Notes: a model not told the origin generated them from the letters alone. Counted from the stretch's first letter, positions 27,117 to 35,844 are shown. The stretch is DNA of 35,946 bases from an uncultured Verrucomicrobiales bacterium (GCA_938082635.1 CALLLI010000232.1:1-35946), one strand, 5' to 3'. Made by a program: numbers and translations.

Positions 27117-28607
27117 CTAGGCAAGAACGTCCTTGATCACATGCCCATGCACATTGGTCAGACGTCGCTCGAGACCGTTATGGTAATAGCTCAAGCGCTC
27201 GTGGTCGAGCCCCATCAAGTGGAGAATCGTGGCGTTGAAATCGTAGACTTCGACGGGATCAACGGCGGCCTTGAATCCGAACTCATCACTCTCGCCATAA
27301 CTGAAACCCTTCTTCACCCCAGCACCCGCGAGGATGCACGTGAACGCGTCAGGATTATGATCGCGCCCGGTTCCATTCCCTTGCAAAAAGGGCATGCGAC
27401 CAAACTCGCTACACCAGACGATGAGAGTATCGTCTAACAAACCACGACGTTTCATATCGCGAATCATAGCGGCTGTGGGCTGATCCATAATCTCGGCTTG
27501 CATCGCATGGGTATCCTTGATGTTAGAATGTGAGTCCCAGTTGGTAATGCCATTGCCTCCAGAAGGATCACTTCCATTGAAGAGTTGAACGACACGCACG
27601 CCTTTCTCGATGAGGCGCCGAGCGAGGATACAATTCTTGGCGTACTCCCGTTTCAGCTCGGTTCCCGTATCCGTACCATACTCTTTATGAATCGACTCAG
27701 GCTCCGCCGACAAATCCATCATACCAGGAACCGACGTTTGCATCTGCCCGGCCAACTCGTAGCTGGCAATGCGTGCAGCGAGATCGGCGTCCCCCGGAAA
27801 CTGCTCAAGATGTTTGGCGTTGAGTCGCTTGAGTAAATCAACGGTCTTCTTGTCGTCGAAAGCCGTAAGGCTCTGATGACGTCTCAAGTTTGCTGGCGGG
27901 TTCTTGGCGTTGAAATCCGTTCCTTGAAACGCTGCGGGAAGAAAGCCGTTCCCGAAGTTGTTCTTCCCAGACCGCGCAAGCCCACGCGGATCATTGATAG
28001 CGACAAACGCGGGGAGATCCTTACATTCGGAGCCAAGGGCGTAAGTCGCCCACGCGCCAAACGATGGGAAGCCCTCCATTGTGAAGCCTGAGTTGAAGAA
28101 ATTCTCTCCCTGAGGATGCGCGCTCGTCTGAGTGTGAAGCGAGTGAATGAAACAGAAATCATCTGCTAATGCGCCCATGTTCGGGAGCAGCTCAGAAGTC
28201 ATCTTGCCGCTGGCACCACGGGGCTTGAACTCCCAGAACGGCTTCGCGATATTGCCCGTTGGGCCCTCGAAAGTAACGGCAGGCATGCCAGGAGGCTTTT
28301 GACCATGATACTTCGTCAGGGAAGGTTTGTAATCGAACGTATCCACATGGCTAGGCGCACCCGGACAGTAGATGATGAGCACTTGCTTCGCCGCACCTGC
28401 GAAATGGCTTCCGCGTGGTGTGTAAGGATTGTCAGCATCGATGTCAGGACGAATAGGCTGCTTGCCACTGAAGGCTGCGGGGTCGCCCTCGGCTGCTAAC
28501 AACTGCGCAAGACCGAGTCCTCCAAGCGCAAACCCGGAGTTTCGCATGAAGCCCCTTCGGTTGAGCAACTGGCGACCACGAGGAGTCAAGTGTTCTGGCT
28601 GAATCAT
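27117..28607 (-). CDS. DUF1501 family protein with Tat signal
   Basis: A 496-residue exported protein of the DUF1501 family, related to the alkaline phosphatase/sulfatase superfamily and common in planctomycetes and verrucomicrobia beside DUF1549/DUF1553 proteins. A twin-arginine signal is visible (R17-R18-G-F-M-R, then [15 protein letters not shown]). Later motifs include [33 protein letters not shown] and GRDHNPDAF, which are typical of the family. Its reaction is unknown. The ATG at 28607 gives [11 protein letters not shown]; a TTG at 28622 is possible but less likely. It sits in an operon with sulfatases and a PSCyt1/DUF1553 protein, which suggests a role in polymer breakdown. Confidence 0.93.
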   Translation of the reverse strand: MIQPEHLTPRGRQLLNRRGFMRNSGFALGGLGLAQLLAAEGDPAAFSGKQPIRPDIDADNPYTPRGSHFAGAAKQVLIIYCPGAPSHVDTFDYKPSLTKYHGQKPPGMPAVTFEGPTGNIAKPFWEFKPRGASGKMTSELLPNMGALADDFCFIHSLHTQTSAHPQGENFFNSGFTMEGFPSFGAWATYALGSECKDLPAFVAINDPRGLARSGKNNFGNGFLPAAFQGTDFNAKNPPANLRRHQSLTAFDDKKTVDLLKRLNAKHLEQFPGDADLAARIASYELAGQMQTSVPGMMDLSAEPESIHKEYGTDTGTELKREYAKNCILARRLIEKGVRVVQLFNGSDPSGGNGITNWDSHSNIKDTHAMQAEIMDQPTAAMIRDMKRRGLLDDTLIVWCSEFGRMPFLQGNGTGRDHNPDAFTCILAGAGVKKGFSYGESDEFGFKAAVDPVEVYDFNATILHLMGLDHERLSYYHNGLERRLTNVHGHVIKDVLA

Positions 28608-28633
28608 AAAGTTAAAAAGCAAAGGTGATTAAA

Positions 28634-28767
28634 GCCTCGCGCAGAGGCACAGAAAGGGTGTGATTCTGAACTTGTTTGAAGATCGATAGTTACCCGGCCG
28701 CAACAAAGCCCTGAACCCATTCTCTTTAGATCGTTCCCAAAAACTCTGCGTCTCTGCGCGAGCATTC
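28634..28767. repeat. 134-base segment with inverted CTCTGCG-type ends (MITE-like)
   Basis: The intergenic gap between the sulfatase and DUF1501 genes holds an inverted pair: 28634-28656 reads GCCTCGCGCAGAGGCACAG and onward, and 28744-28767 reads CTCTGCGTCTCTGCGCGAGC and onward. The reverse complement of the first matches the second over CTCTGCGCGAG and, with mismatches, over about 17 bases. The ends are of the same kind and orientation as those of the 30329-30801 segment. The interior has no gene. The right end overlaps the sulfatase stop codon by two bases. A stem-loop with so large a loop is not a classic terminator. Confidence 0.6.
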
Positions 28768-30382
28768 ATTTCTTTAGAGTCTCGTTGAGTTGTGCCGTGA
28801 GCTTAGTAACGATGCCAGGATTAAAGGCAGCAACGTTGATAGTTTCGGCTGGGTCCTTCTCGTGATCGAACAGCTCGGTAAAGATCGGTTTCGAGGCAGG
28901 ATTACGATGATCGCGCCAAACGACGAGGCGATACCGATCCGAACGCAGCGTGTAACCCGTCAGATAATTCTCAAAGAGATCGCGATTCCAGGCAGAGCCT
29001 TGTTGGTTGATGATCCGCTCTTCCACATCTTTGATCAATGGTCCGAAGAACGTGGCACGCATTTCTGGTGAAAGGGGATTCGCCGCCCACTCGCGCAGAG
29101 CTGGGTTTGGAAACTGACTGATCGCCGCCTTCTTCACCTCAAAAGTCGGGTCATCCAAGACTGGCGCAAAGCTAAGTCCCTCAATGTGACCAGGCTTAGA
29201 AAGGCCAGCGAGATCACAGAGTGTCGGATAGATATCTAGCAGTTCGACAAGCGCTTTACTGCTCTTGCCTTTCGCTTTCATGTTAGGCGTCGCGGCAATG
29301 AGCGGCACACGCGTGGCGATCTCGTAATTCGTCGCCTTACCCCAAATGCCCATCTCTCCGAGATGCCAACCATGGTCGCCCCAGACAACGATGATAGTAT
29401 CGTCACTGATGCCCGTTTCCTGCAGGGTATTCAAGAGCTTGCCAATCTGGGCATCCACATAGCTCACACTCGCATAGTATGCGTGAAGCAGGGTACGAGA
29501 CAGGTCGTCACCAAGGGGACCATACTTTGGAATGCCTGCCCGCGTTCGCAGCTCGAAGGAGGCATGCAGGCCCATCGCAGCACCATCTTTAGGTCCGCCG
29601 ACCTGCGTGGCGAGCTGAATCTTGTCACGGTCATAAAGGTCCCAGTAATTCTTAGGAGCGATCCAGTTGAGGTGCGGGAGCTTATAGCCCATGGCTAAGA
29701 AGATGGGCTTATCTACCTTGTCGCTCGTCATCTGCTTCAACGTCGCCATGGCTAGCTCCGTGTTGTAGCCATCGACATAGCGATGATCTGGCACGTCCGC
29801 ATTCTCATAGGCAGGGCCACTACCAAGCCCACGCTTGGCGGCCTCACCATACTGCTCGAACATCTTCTTAAAGTTATCATCACGCAGCTTCTGATTCTCT
29901 GCTAGAGCATACATCGACTTCGGTTTCGGCACCTTCACGAGCTTGTGGGCAGGTTTACGACTCCAAGACTCTGGCGAATGCTCCGGACGGTGAAAGATCT
30001 TGCCACAAGAGACGGTCTCATAGCCATTCTCAATGAAGTGCTTGGGAAGCGTCGTGAGACTCGTGTCCACTTCACTGAAGTCGATGTAGTTGTGGGTGAG
30101 CCCGTTGGTGTCCGGCCGTGTCCCCGTCATCAAACTCGCACGCGAAGGCGAGCAGATGGCTTCCTGACAATAAGCACGATCAAACCGCATCCCCCGTGCG
30201 GCCAGCGCATCGAGGTTGGGGGATTTCACCGCTGGTGAGCCGTAACAACCGAGCTCCGGACGTAGGTCATCAATCGCAATGAAGAGGACGTTAGGTTTAT
30301 CGGCGGCATTTACGGCACCTGCAATAAAGAGGCTCACGCAGACACGCAGAAACGCAGAGAATTTAGGAAAGGTAGGATTCAT
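28766..30382 (-). CDS. Secreted sulfatase (iduronate-2-sulfatase-like)
   Basis: A 538-residue exported type I sulfatase. The signal peptide covers about residues 1-26, with likely cleavage after VNA. The metal ligands AIDDLRPELGCYG, the formylglycine motif C77-S-P-S-R, GKIFH, and VWGDHGWHLGEMG are in order and intact; the pattern matches iduronate-2-sulfatase-like enzymes. Residues 8-18 of the signal peptide (FSAFLRVCVSL) are encoded by one arm of a dispersed inverted repeat (30329-30360). The ATG overlaps the stop of the GxxExxY gene by four bases (ATGA at 30379-30382). It should remove sulfate esters from polysaccharide outside the cytoplasm, with the double sulfatase downstream. Confidence 0.94.
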   Translation of the reverse strand: MNPTFPKFSAFLRVCVSLFIAGAVNAADKPNVLFIAIDDLRPELGCYGSPAVKSPNLDALAARGMRFDRAYCQEAICSPSRASLMTGTRPDTNGLTHNYIDFSEVDTSLTTLPKHFIENGYETVSCGKIFHRPEHSPESWSRKPAHKLVKVPKPKSMYALAENQKLRDDNFKKMFEQYGEAAKRGLGSGPAYENADVPDHRYVDGYNTELAMATLKQMTSDKVDKPIFLAMGYKLPHLNWIAPKNYWDLYDRDKIQLATQVGGPKDGAAMGLHASFELRTRAGIPKYGPLGDDLSRTLLHAYYASVSYVDAQIGKLLNTLQETGISDDTIIVVWGDHGWHLGEMGIWGKATNYEIATRVPLIAATPNMKAKGKSSKALVELLDIYPTLCDLAGLSKPGHIEGLSFAPVLDDPTFEVKKAAISQFPNPALREWAANPLSPEMRATFFGPLIKDVEERIINQQGSAWNRDLFENYLTGYTLRSDRYRLVVWRDHRNPASKPIFTELFDHEKDPAETINVAAFNPGIVTKLTAQLNETLKK

Positions 30383-30801
30383 TCTGGTAGATCGTTGACG
30401 ACGCGATGGAGGCCTTCTTTCAACAACGAAGCACCGAAGTTGATCAAGAGCCCGAGATGGATCTTCGAGAGCTTTAGGTAGGTAAAAACTTGTTTCTTGT
30501 GGAGAGGCTGAATCGATTCAAGTGCCTTCAGTTCAACCAACACTTGGTCATTGACGATGATGTCAGCACGAAAGCTCTCGTCGATCTTACGGCCATCCCA
30601 TTCATCCGGAATCGGAACCTCAGTCTCTACTTCTAGTCCAGCCTTTCGACGCTCATAAGCCAAGATCCGTTGATACACAGACTCCAGCAACCCAGGCGCC
30701 AAAGCCGTATGCACTTTCACCGCTCGATCAACGATCACCCCAGATATCTCATTGATCTCCTGACGACAATCTCTGCGTCTCTGCGTCTCTGCGTGAGCCT
30801 C
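30329..30801. repeat. 473-base segment bounded by 32-base inverted repeats and carrying the GxxExxY gene
   Basis: The left arm, 30329-30360, starts GAGGCTCACGCAGACACGCA; the right arm, 30770-30801, ends GCGTCTCTGCGTGAGCCTC. The reverse complement of the left arm matches the right arm at 30 of 32 positions. Both arms are internally repetitive (CTCTGCGT units). The segment between them is almost entirely the GxxExxY gene. The right arm encodes residues 3-13 of that protein; the left arm encodes residues 8-18 of the sulfatase signal peptide. I see no target-site duplication at the outer edges. A mobile or formerly mobile element is inferred from the symmetry. Confidence 0.75.
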
Positions 30802-30807
30802 CTTCAT
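30379..30807 (-). CDS. GxxExxY protein (PD-(D/E)XK_3 nuclease-like fold)
   Basis: A 142-residue protein of the GxxExxY family (PDDEXK_3). The name motif is G39-L-L-E42-S-V-Y45. The predicted nuclease core has D82 (RADIIV), E92-L-K94 (VELKA) and Q106 with Y110, then HLGLLINFG. The family's cellular role is not established; the fold suggests a nuclease, but no activity is known to me. Residues 3-13 (EAHAETQRRRD) come from the flanking repeat and precede the conserved domain, which begins near residue 17. The ATG is two bases after the PSCyt1/DUF1553 stop, and the stop overlaps the sulfatase start, so this protein, unrelated to polysaccharide catabolism, is translated inside that operon. It could be a selfish or defence-related insertion, but function is unknown. 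Confidence 0.9.
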   Translation of the reverse strand: MKEAHAETQRRRDCRQEINEISGVIVDRAVKVHTALAPGLLESVYQRILAYERRKAGLEVETEVPIPDEWDGRKIDESFRADIIVNDQVLVELKALESIQPLHKKQVFTYLKLSKIHLGLLINFGASLLKEGLHRVVNDLPE

Positions 30808-30809
30808 CG

Positions 30810-33542
30810 TTATGGGAGAAAGGCGAATTCGTTAGAATTGATCAAGCTACGACAAACCAGCTGAAGATCCACCTCGCCACAAGCAGCCAACTCATCGTCG
30901 TCCGGTGAACGGCCCAACAGAAGCTCAAACACACGATTCACGCGACCATCACCCGCCTCAGCGTGAGCACGCTCGGCGATGATCTTCGCTTGCTCGATGA
31001 CAAAGTCGCTGTTCATAAGGTTCAGCGCTTGCAATGGGGTGGTGGAAACGGGCCGTTTCGCTCGCACTTGTCCACAGTCGGGGAAATCGAAGGCGGTGAA
31101 CATCCTATCATCGACCCGACGATAACGTTCTTGATAGAGCATGCGACGCCAGGTCTCGGGTCCGTGATTGTTCACCACCTCCCACTGCGCGTAGGTCTTC
31201 TTCACATTATGAATCCGATAGCTAGGGCCACCGATCTTACGATCCAGTTTTCCGGAGGCCTGAAGGATTCCATCACGAATCACCTCGGCTTCGACGCGGC
31301 GAGGGGAATAGCGCCAAAGTAAGGTTGATCCTGCATCTACCTGCAACGCAGCCTCGGATGGCTGACTGGCACGTCGAAAGGCCTCTGTCATCACAAGCGT
31401 CCGAATCATCTGCTTCATCGACCATGGTTTCCCTTCAGCAGCACTTGGCTGAACGAACTCGGAGGCCAACCAATCCAGGAGTTCAGGATGCGTAGGCAGC
31501 GCCCCGGCCAAGCCGAAGTCACTGCTCGTGGGCACAATCCCTGCACCAAAGACATGATGCCAGATCCGGTTCACAATCACACGTGCGGTGAGCGGATGCT
31601 CTGGCTTCGTAAGCCATTCCGCAAACTGCAGCCGTCGTTTCGGGCCTGGCGTCTTCGAGTTGAGGCCCAGATCGCCTTGCAATATATCAAAACCTGCCGG
31701 AGCGACTTCATCGCGGGGATTCTCTGGGCTACCACGATGCAGCACGCGAGTAACCGCCGGCTGTTTGAACTGCCCCACAAAGCTGTGACGCGGCCCTTCC
31801 TCTTTCAATTTGGCAATGTGCTCATGCAACCTAACAGACGCCTTCTTCATGGCTGGCTTCTGATTGAGAACCTTACGTGCTTGCTGGCTATTGCCGATTT
31901 CTTTCCAACTGCCGTCGGCTTGGAGCGTTGACACACGCACAGCGGGAAAGATGCCATTCGGCATCTTCTCCAAGTAGTCCGTCTCAAAGTAATACTCCCG
32001 ATTGCTACTGAAGCGGAATCGACTCACTTCTTGAGGCTGTTCGAAATGAACCTCGACCCAGGGCTTCTCCTTGCTGCCCTCCGGCATGCGTGATTTCCAA
32101 GTCATCGTGCCATAAAAACCGTCGTTGGCGTTCTTCAAGTCGCCACGCAGTTGCGTCATGTCAGGATTTGTCACCAAGGAGGCTCCATGCGATGCAAGGG
32201 CCATGTTTCGATAGTAGTCCGCCGGACCGAAGAGTTCCATTTCGTCCACGAAGATCGCTTTCTTCTCAAACTCGATGCGAACCGCACTTGTTGTCGTGGC
32301 AGGAAACTGCACTTCGGCGAATCCGCCCCAATTCTCTTCCCACGCCCCGAGAAACTTGCGCAGGGTGGCACGTTCTTTGAACATCTCTGCTCGAATCTCC
32401 TGCGCACGTTTCCTGCGAGGATGGTCGTTGGAGAACTCAGGAATACGCCCGCCGAATTCAACGCCCTGAAAGACGGCCGTCAGCGCGTAGTAATCTTTGA
32501 TCGAAATGGGATCAAATTTGTGATTATGACAGCGCGCACAACCCACGGTCACTCCCAGCATCGATGCACCCACTGTTTGCATGACTTCGTCCATGCGATC
32601 CACCCGAGCCTGGCGAATGGCCGTTTCCTCTTGGCCAACCGTTGCCGCAGGCACATGTGGCCCTGCTACGAGGAAACCCGTCGCATCACCACTGCCTAGC
32701 TGATCGCCTGCCAACTGCTCCCTTACAAATCGGTCATAGGGAATGTCGTCATTGAAAGCGCGAATGACGTAATCACGATAAATCCACGCATTCTTACGAT
32801 AGAGATTCGACTCAGAGCCATTCGTCTCGGCCCACCGGATCACATCCAGCCAGTGTTGTGCCCAGCGTTCACCGAAAGGTTCAGAGTCTAGCAACTCATC
32901 GACCAGCTCGGCATAAGCTTGATCAGCATTCCTCGCATAGGCATCCTCAAACGCGAGCACACGCTCTGGCTTAGGAGGCAGCCCTGTCAATACAACCGCA
33001 ATCCGCCGAATCAGCGAACGCGAGTCAGCAATACCGTTCGCCTCAATGCCCGCCTCTTTCAATCTAGCAGCCAAGAAAGCATCGACCTGCTGATGACCGT
33101 CACCTGGAACTGCGGGACGCTTCACCGGCTGGAACGACCAGTGATCCGTCGTCACTTCAGCAACCTCGTCCATCTGCCCTGGCCATTCAGCACCTTCAGA
33201 GATCCATTTCTCTAACAACGCAATCTGCTCAGCTGTCAGCGGATCGCCCTTCGGTGGCATGATCTCGTCGGGATCCGTTCCTTTGACTAAATCTAACAAA
33301 TGACTCTTCTTCGGATCACCGGGAACGATACTCGCAAGACCGCTATCCCCACCACGGAGCAAGAGCGCCCGCTTATCGACGCGGAGTTCGGATTTTTGTT
33401 TGTCAGGCCCATGACAATCGAGGCAGCCCTCTTCAAAGATCGGTCTGATCTCCATCTCATAGTCGACGGCATGAGAAGCCCCAGGGCTTGTCAAAGCGCA
33501 CAGGCAATAAGCAAAGACTAGGCTGCGAAAAGGTTGTCTCAT
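30810..33542 (-). CDS. Secreted PSCyt1/DUF1549/DUF1553 cytochrome-like protein
   Basis: A 910-residue exported protein of the planctomycete-verrucomicrobial type. After a Sec signal peptide (about 1-25) comes a PSCyt1 domain with heme c motif C40-L-D-C43-H44 and the later MPPKGDPLT segment. A DUF1549 domain follows (about 125-345), containing RRIAVVLTGLPP, the SEPFGERWAQHWLDVIRWAET stretch and a second CxxCH at C335-A-R-C338-H339. A beta-rich insert (about 380-560) resembles a discoidin/F5-8C carbohydrate-binding module. The C-terminal DUF1553 domain includes TARVIVNRIWHHVFGAGIV and PLQALNLMNSDFV. The biochemical role is unproven; these proteins accompany sulfatases and DUF1501 proteins. It is the first gene of its operon, and a 6-base dyad (33555-33570) lies 12 bases before its ATG. 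Confidence 0.94.
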   Translation of the reverse strand: MRQPFRSLVFAYCLCALTSPGASHAVDYEMEIRPIFEEGCLDCHGPDKQKSELRVDKRALLLRGGDSGLASIVPGDPKKSHLLDLVKGTDPDEIMPPKGDPLTAEQIALLEKWISEGAEWPGQMDEVAEVTTDHWSFQPVKRPAVPGDGHQQVDAFLAARLKEAGIEANGIADSRSLIRRIAVVLTGLPPKPERVLAFEDAYARNADQAYAELVDELLDSEPFGERWAQHWLDVIRWAETNGSESNLYRKNAWIYRDYVIRAFNDDIPYDRFVREQLAGDQLGSGDATGFLVAGPHVPAATVGQEETAIRQARVDRMDEVMQTVGASMLGVTVGCARCHNHKFDPISIKDYYALTAVFQGVEFGGRIPEFSNDHPRRKRAQEIRAEMFKERATLRKFLGAWEENWGGFAEVQFPATTTSAVRIEFEKKAIFVDEMELFGPADYYRNMALASHGASLVTNPDMTQLRGDLKNANDGFYGTMTWKSRMPEGSKEKPWVEVHFEQPQEVSRFRFSSNREYYFETDYLEKMPNGIFPAVRVSTLQADGSWKEIGNSQQARKVLNQKPAMKKASVRLHEHIAKLKEEGPRHSFVGQFKQPAVTRVLHRGSPENPRDEVAPAGFDILQGDLGLNSKTPGPKRRLQFAEWLTKPEHPLTARVIVNRIWHHVFGAGIVPTSSDFGLAGALPTHPELLDWLASEFVQPSAAEGKPWSMKQMIRTLVMTEAFRRASQPSEAALQVDAGSTLLWRYSPRRVEAEVIRDGILQASGKLDRKIGGPSYRIHNVKKTYAQWEVVNNHGPETWRRMLYQERYRRVDDRMFTAFDFPDCGQVRAKRPVSTTPLQALNLMNSDFVIEQAKIIAERAHAEAGDGRVNRVFELLLGRSPDDDELAACGEVDLQLVCRSLINSNEFAFLP

Positions 33543-33714
33543 CTGTAGGGAACTTCTCTAAGGGTAGAGACCAAGCGAGATTGCCGCAAGCGGCTGCGCA
33601 ATAGAATTAAACATGCCCACCTATTCCATACCCATGACAGACCTGCCGAAGAATCTTCCTCGGACACCCATTATTGCCCGTTCCCGGCTCGAATTACTTT
33701 TTTAGCTTTAAGAG
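33543..33714. promoter_or_regulatory. Divergent intergenic region between PSCyt1/DUF1553 and BlaI-like genes
   Basis: 172 bases without a gene. Two dyads are visible: TCTCTA-AGGG-TAGAGA (33555-33570), just upstream of the minus-strand gene, and GCCGC-AA-GCGGC (33583-33594). No classic TACA...TGTA BlaI operator is evident. AAGAG just before 33715 may be the ribosome-binding site of the BlaI-like gene. A promoter for each direction must lie here, but none can be placed with confidence. Confidence 0.45.
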
Positions 33715-34119
33715 ATGACTAGTAAGAAACAGAGTCGCGAAATCCAAGATGGTGCCCTCACGCGGCGGGAAAATCAGATCATGGACATCGTTTACGCAGA
33801 GGGAGCGGTATCAGCCAGAGCCATTCAGGAGAAACTGGCTGATCCTCCTACTTACTCTACCGCCCGCACACTCTTGGGAGTGTTAGAGCGCAAAGGCCAT
33901 GTCCTTCGACGAAAGGACGGGCGACGATTCGTCTATACGGCGCAACGGCAACGAGAGAAAGCGGCCGACTCCGCTCTTCAACGCATTGTGGAGACCTTCT
34001 TCGACGCCTCCGTAGGACAAGCGGTCTCGGGGCTCTTGAATATTAAAGACCAAGAACTCAGCCCGGAAGACATCACACGTATTGAACGAAAGATCGAGGA
34101 GGCGAAACGTAACCAATGA
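33715..34119 (+). CDS. BlaI/MecI-family transcriptional repressor
   Basis: A 134-residue winged-helix repressor of the penicillinase-repressor family. The N-terminal winged helix includes LTRRENQIMDIVYAEGAVSA, then YSTARTLLGVLERKGHVLRR (recognition helix and wing), followed by a dimerisation region with VETFFDASVGQAVSGLL. In the classic system the partner BlaR1/MecR1 peptidase triggers cleavage of the repressor. Here the partner gene overlaps by four bases (ATGA) but is frameshifted, so the repressor may be uncoupled from its sensor. No beta-lactamase gene is nearby. The divergent catabolic operon is one possible target, which is speculative. Confidence 0.94.
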   Translation: MTSKKQSREIQDGALTRRENQIMDIVYAEGAVSARAIQEKLADPPTYSTARTLLGVLERKGHVLRRKDGRRFVYTAQRQREKAADSALQRIVETFFDASVGQAVSGLLNIKDQELSPEDITRIERKIEEAKRNQ

Positions 34120-35794
34120 ATCTAGATCCCCTGACAATCACTCACCTACATCCAGTTTGGCTGCCCGGACTCCACGGGATGGTCGTTCTGCTTGTCTGCC
34201 ACTTGCTCTACCTTCTTTGTATCAAACGAGGCTCGGCGGCTCTCGGAAATGTGTTCTGGCGATGGACGATTGGGGCCTCCATAGCCGTCGCCATCCTATC
34301 ATTTCTCCCAGCCTTGATCCACATTGAGGTGCCAACCGAAGTAACTGTTCGCACCGCAATGATGCCACTTGAAATCGAATCAAGTTCAAGCGAGCCGTCA
34401 CAGCCGGTGGCCACACCATCTGAATCCTGGCACCTAAACTACAGTCAACTCGCTCTCGGGCTCTGGGCCCTCGTAGCCGCAATCCTATTGCTTCGTCGGC
34501 CATTTAGCACACCTGCTACTAAATAGCCTGAAGAAACGCGCACGCACGATCAACGATGCAAGCTGGCTCCAGACGTTGAGCGAGGTCCAAGCCACCCTTG
34601 GTCTATCCACAAAGATCGACCTCTATGGAAGCACGAATATCGGTGCCCCTCTAGCATTTGGACTCATGCGATCCACGGTCATGATCCCGACGACACACCT
34701 GGGAGCGAATGCCGAGCAAAGAAGAACCATCCTCCTTCATGAGTTCACTCACGTCCAACGTCGGGACGCACTCTATCTCTTACTCACCATGTTCGGAAAA
34801 GCTCTTCATTGGCCAAACCCGCTGGTGTGGACGGCCTCTCATCAGCTACGTCAAGACGAAGAACGCGCCACCGATGATCGCGTGCTAGAACACGGCATCA
34901 GTGCCACGGCTTACTCCGAGCTACTCCTAAGCTTCTCCGCACAAGGTCGCGTGCCCGCCGGAGCCATCTCGATGGCTCAGACTTCCATGTTAGAGAAGCT
35001 TATCTCAGCAATTCTATGCCCTAAAACAAACCGAACTAAACCAAATCAAACTATGAAAACCACCATGATCGTCGGCTTCCTCAGCGTTGTCATTGCTGTG
35101 GGTTCCGTCTTTGTCCGCGAAGCTCAAGCACAAGAGAAAGAACAGTTCTTCACCAAGACCTATCGGACTCCAGAGAACTTCATTCAGATCGCCTCTCAGG
35201 ACTTCAATCTGAAACCAAAGTCCCCGGCTGCAGCGGTGATTCCGCAGCAGATTTTAGAAGCTGCAAAAGTCGGTTTTCCAGAGGGAGCGAACGCGATTTA
35301 CATGGAAAAGCGGTCGATGCTCCTCGTCACAAACACACCAACAAATATGAACCTCGTAGACGAGTTGATCGACAGGTATGGAGACCAGATCAAACCACGC
35401 GATGGGACGGATCCCGTCGGCGAGAACGATGATGACGATCCAGGATCAGTCGCCGTCGCAAAGAAACTAAACAGTATCGTGATCGCTCAAGCGCAACTTA
35501 GCGGCACGCCCCTCAAAGAGGCTATCGACTGGTTACGCGCTGAAGTCATCAAGCTGGACCCAGAAAAGAAGGGTGTTCCGTTCATCATTTCTCCCTCGGT
35601 TCCGAAGAGCAGAAATTCCATCACGCTCGATCTCCAAAACGTCCCCGCCGCAGAGACACTTTGCTACATCACTGGTCTAGCTGGCGTAGTGTTCCGCGCC
35701 TCGCTTTGCCGTGGAGATCATTGCCGTTTGGGCCGTGGCATCGTCACTTTATACCGTGGGGATTGTCACGCTCTGCCGTGTAATTCTTTGTTAG
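34116..35794 (+). pseudogene. M56 (BlaR1/MecR1-type) sensor peptidase gene with C-terminal STN-like domain, frameshifted
   Basis: The first part (34116-34526, 136 residues) has three membrane segments as in M56 proteins and ends at a TAG. The rest reads in the +1 frame: HLAHLLLNSLKKRART from 34501, then GSTNIGAPLAFGLMRS, zinc motif HEFTH (from 34738), RQDEERATDD, a further membrane segment, and a periplasmic domain (LSGTPLKEAIDWL to DLQNVPAAETLCYITGLAGV) like the STN/secretin N-domain. A single-base shift between 34477 and 34523, probably near 34500, separates the two; frame 1 has a stop at 34474. The second part has no ATG at its head. After 35700 the frame turns to unfamiliar Cys/Arg-rich sequence, while the next frame gives FAVEIIAVWAVASSLYT up to a TAG at 35792, suggesting a second shift. 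A sequencing error cannot be excluded. Confidence 0.85.
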
Positions 35795-35844
35795 GTTTTC
35801 TTAGGCATGGGCAGGTGCTCGAAAGAAAGATCTTGATGCGTTGA

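Noticed and set aside
27077-27124. Upstream TTG start for the double sulfatase
   Set aside because: The ATG at 27076 opens directly on a good signal peptide, while the longer form would place charged residues ahead of it.
28634-30801. CRISPR array made of the CTCTGCG repeats
   Set aside because: Only four copies, in inverted pairs, with unequal spacing, and two of them lie inside coding sequence. No cas genes are present.
34477-34523. Programmed -1 ribosomal frameshift in the M56 gene
   Set aside because: The required shift is +1, there is no heptameric slippery site with a downstream structure, and M56 sensor genes are not known to me to use recoding.
33715-35794. A beta-lactam resistance module
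   Set aside because: BlaI/M56 pairs are common in this phylum without beta-lactamases. None is encoded here, and the sensor is broken.
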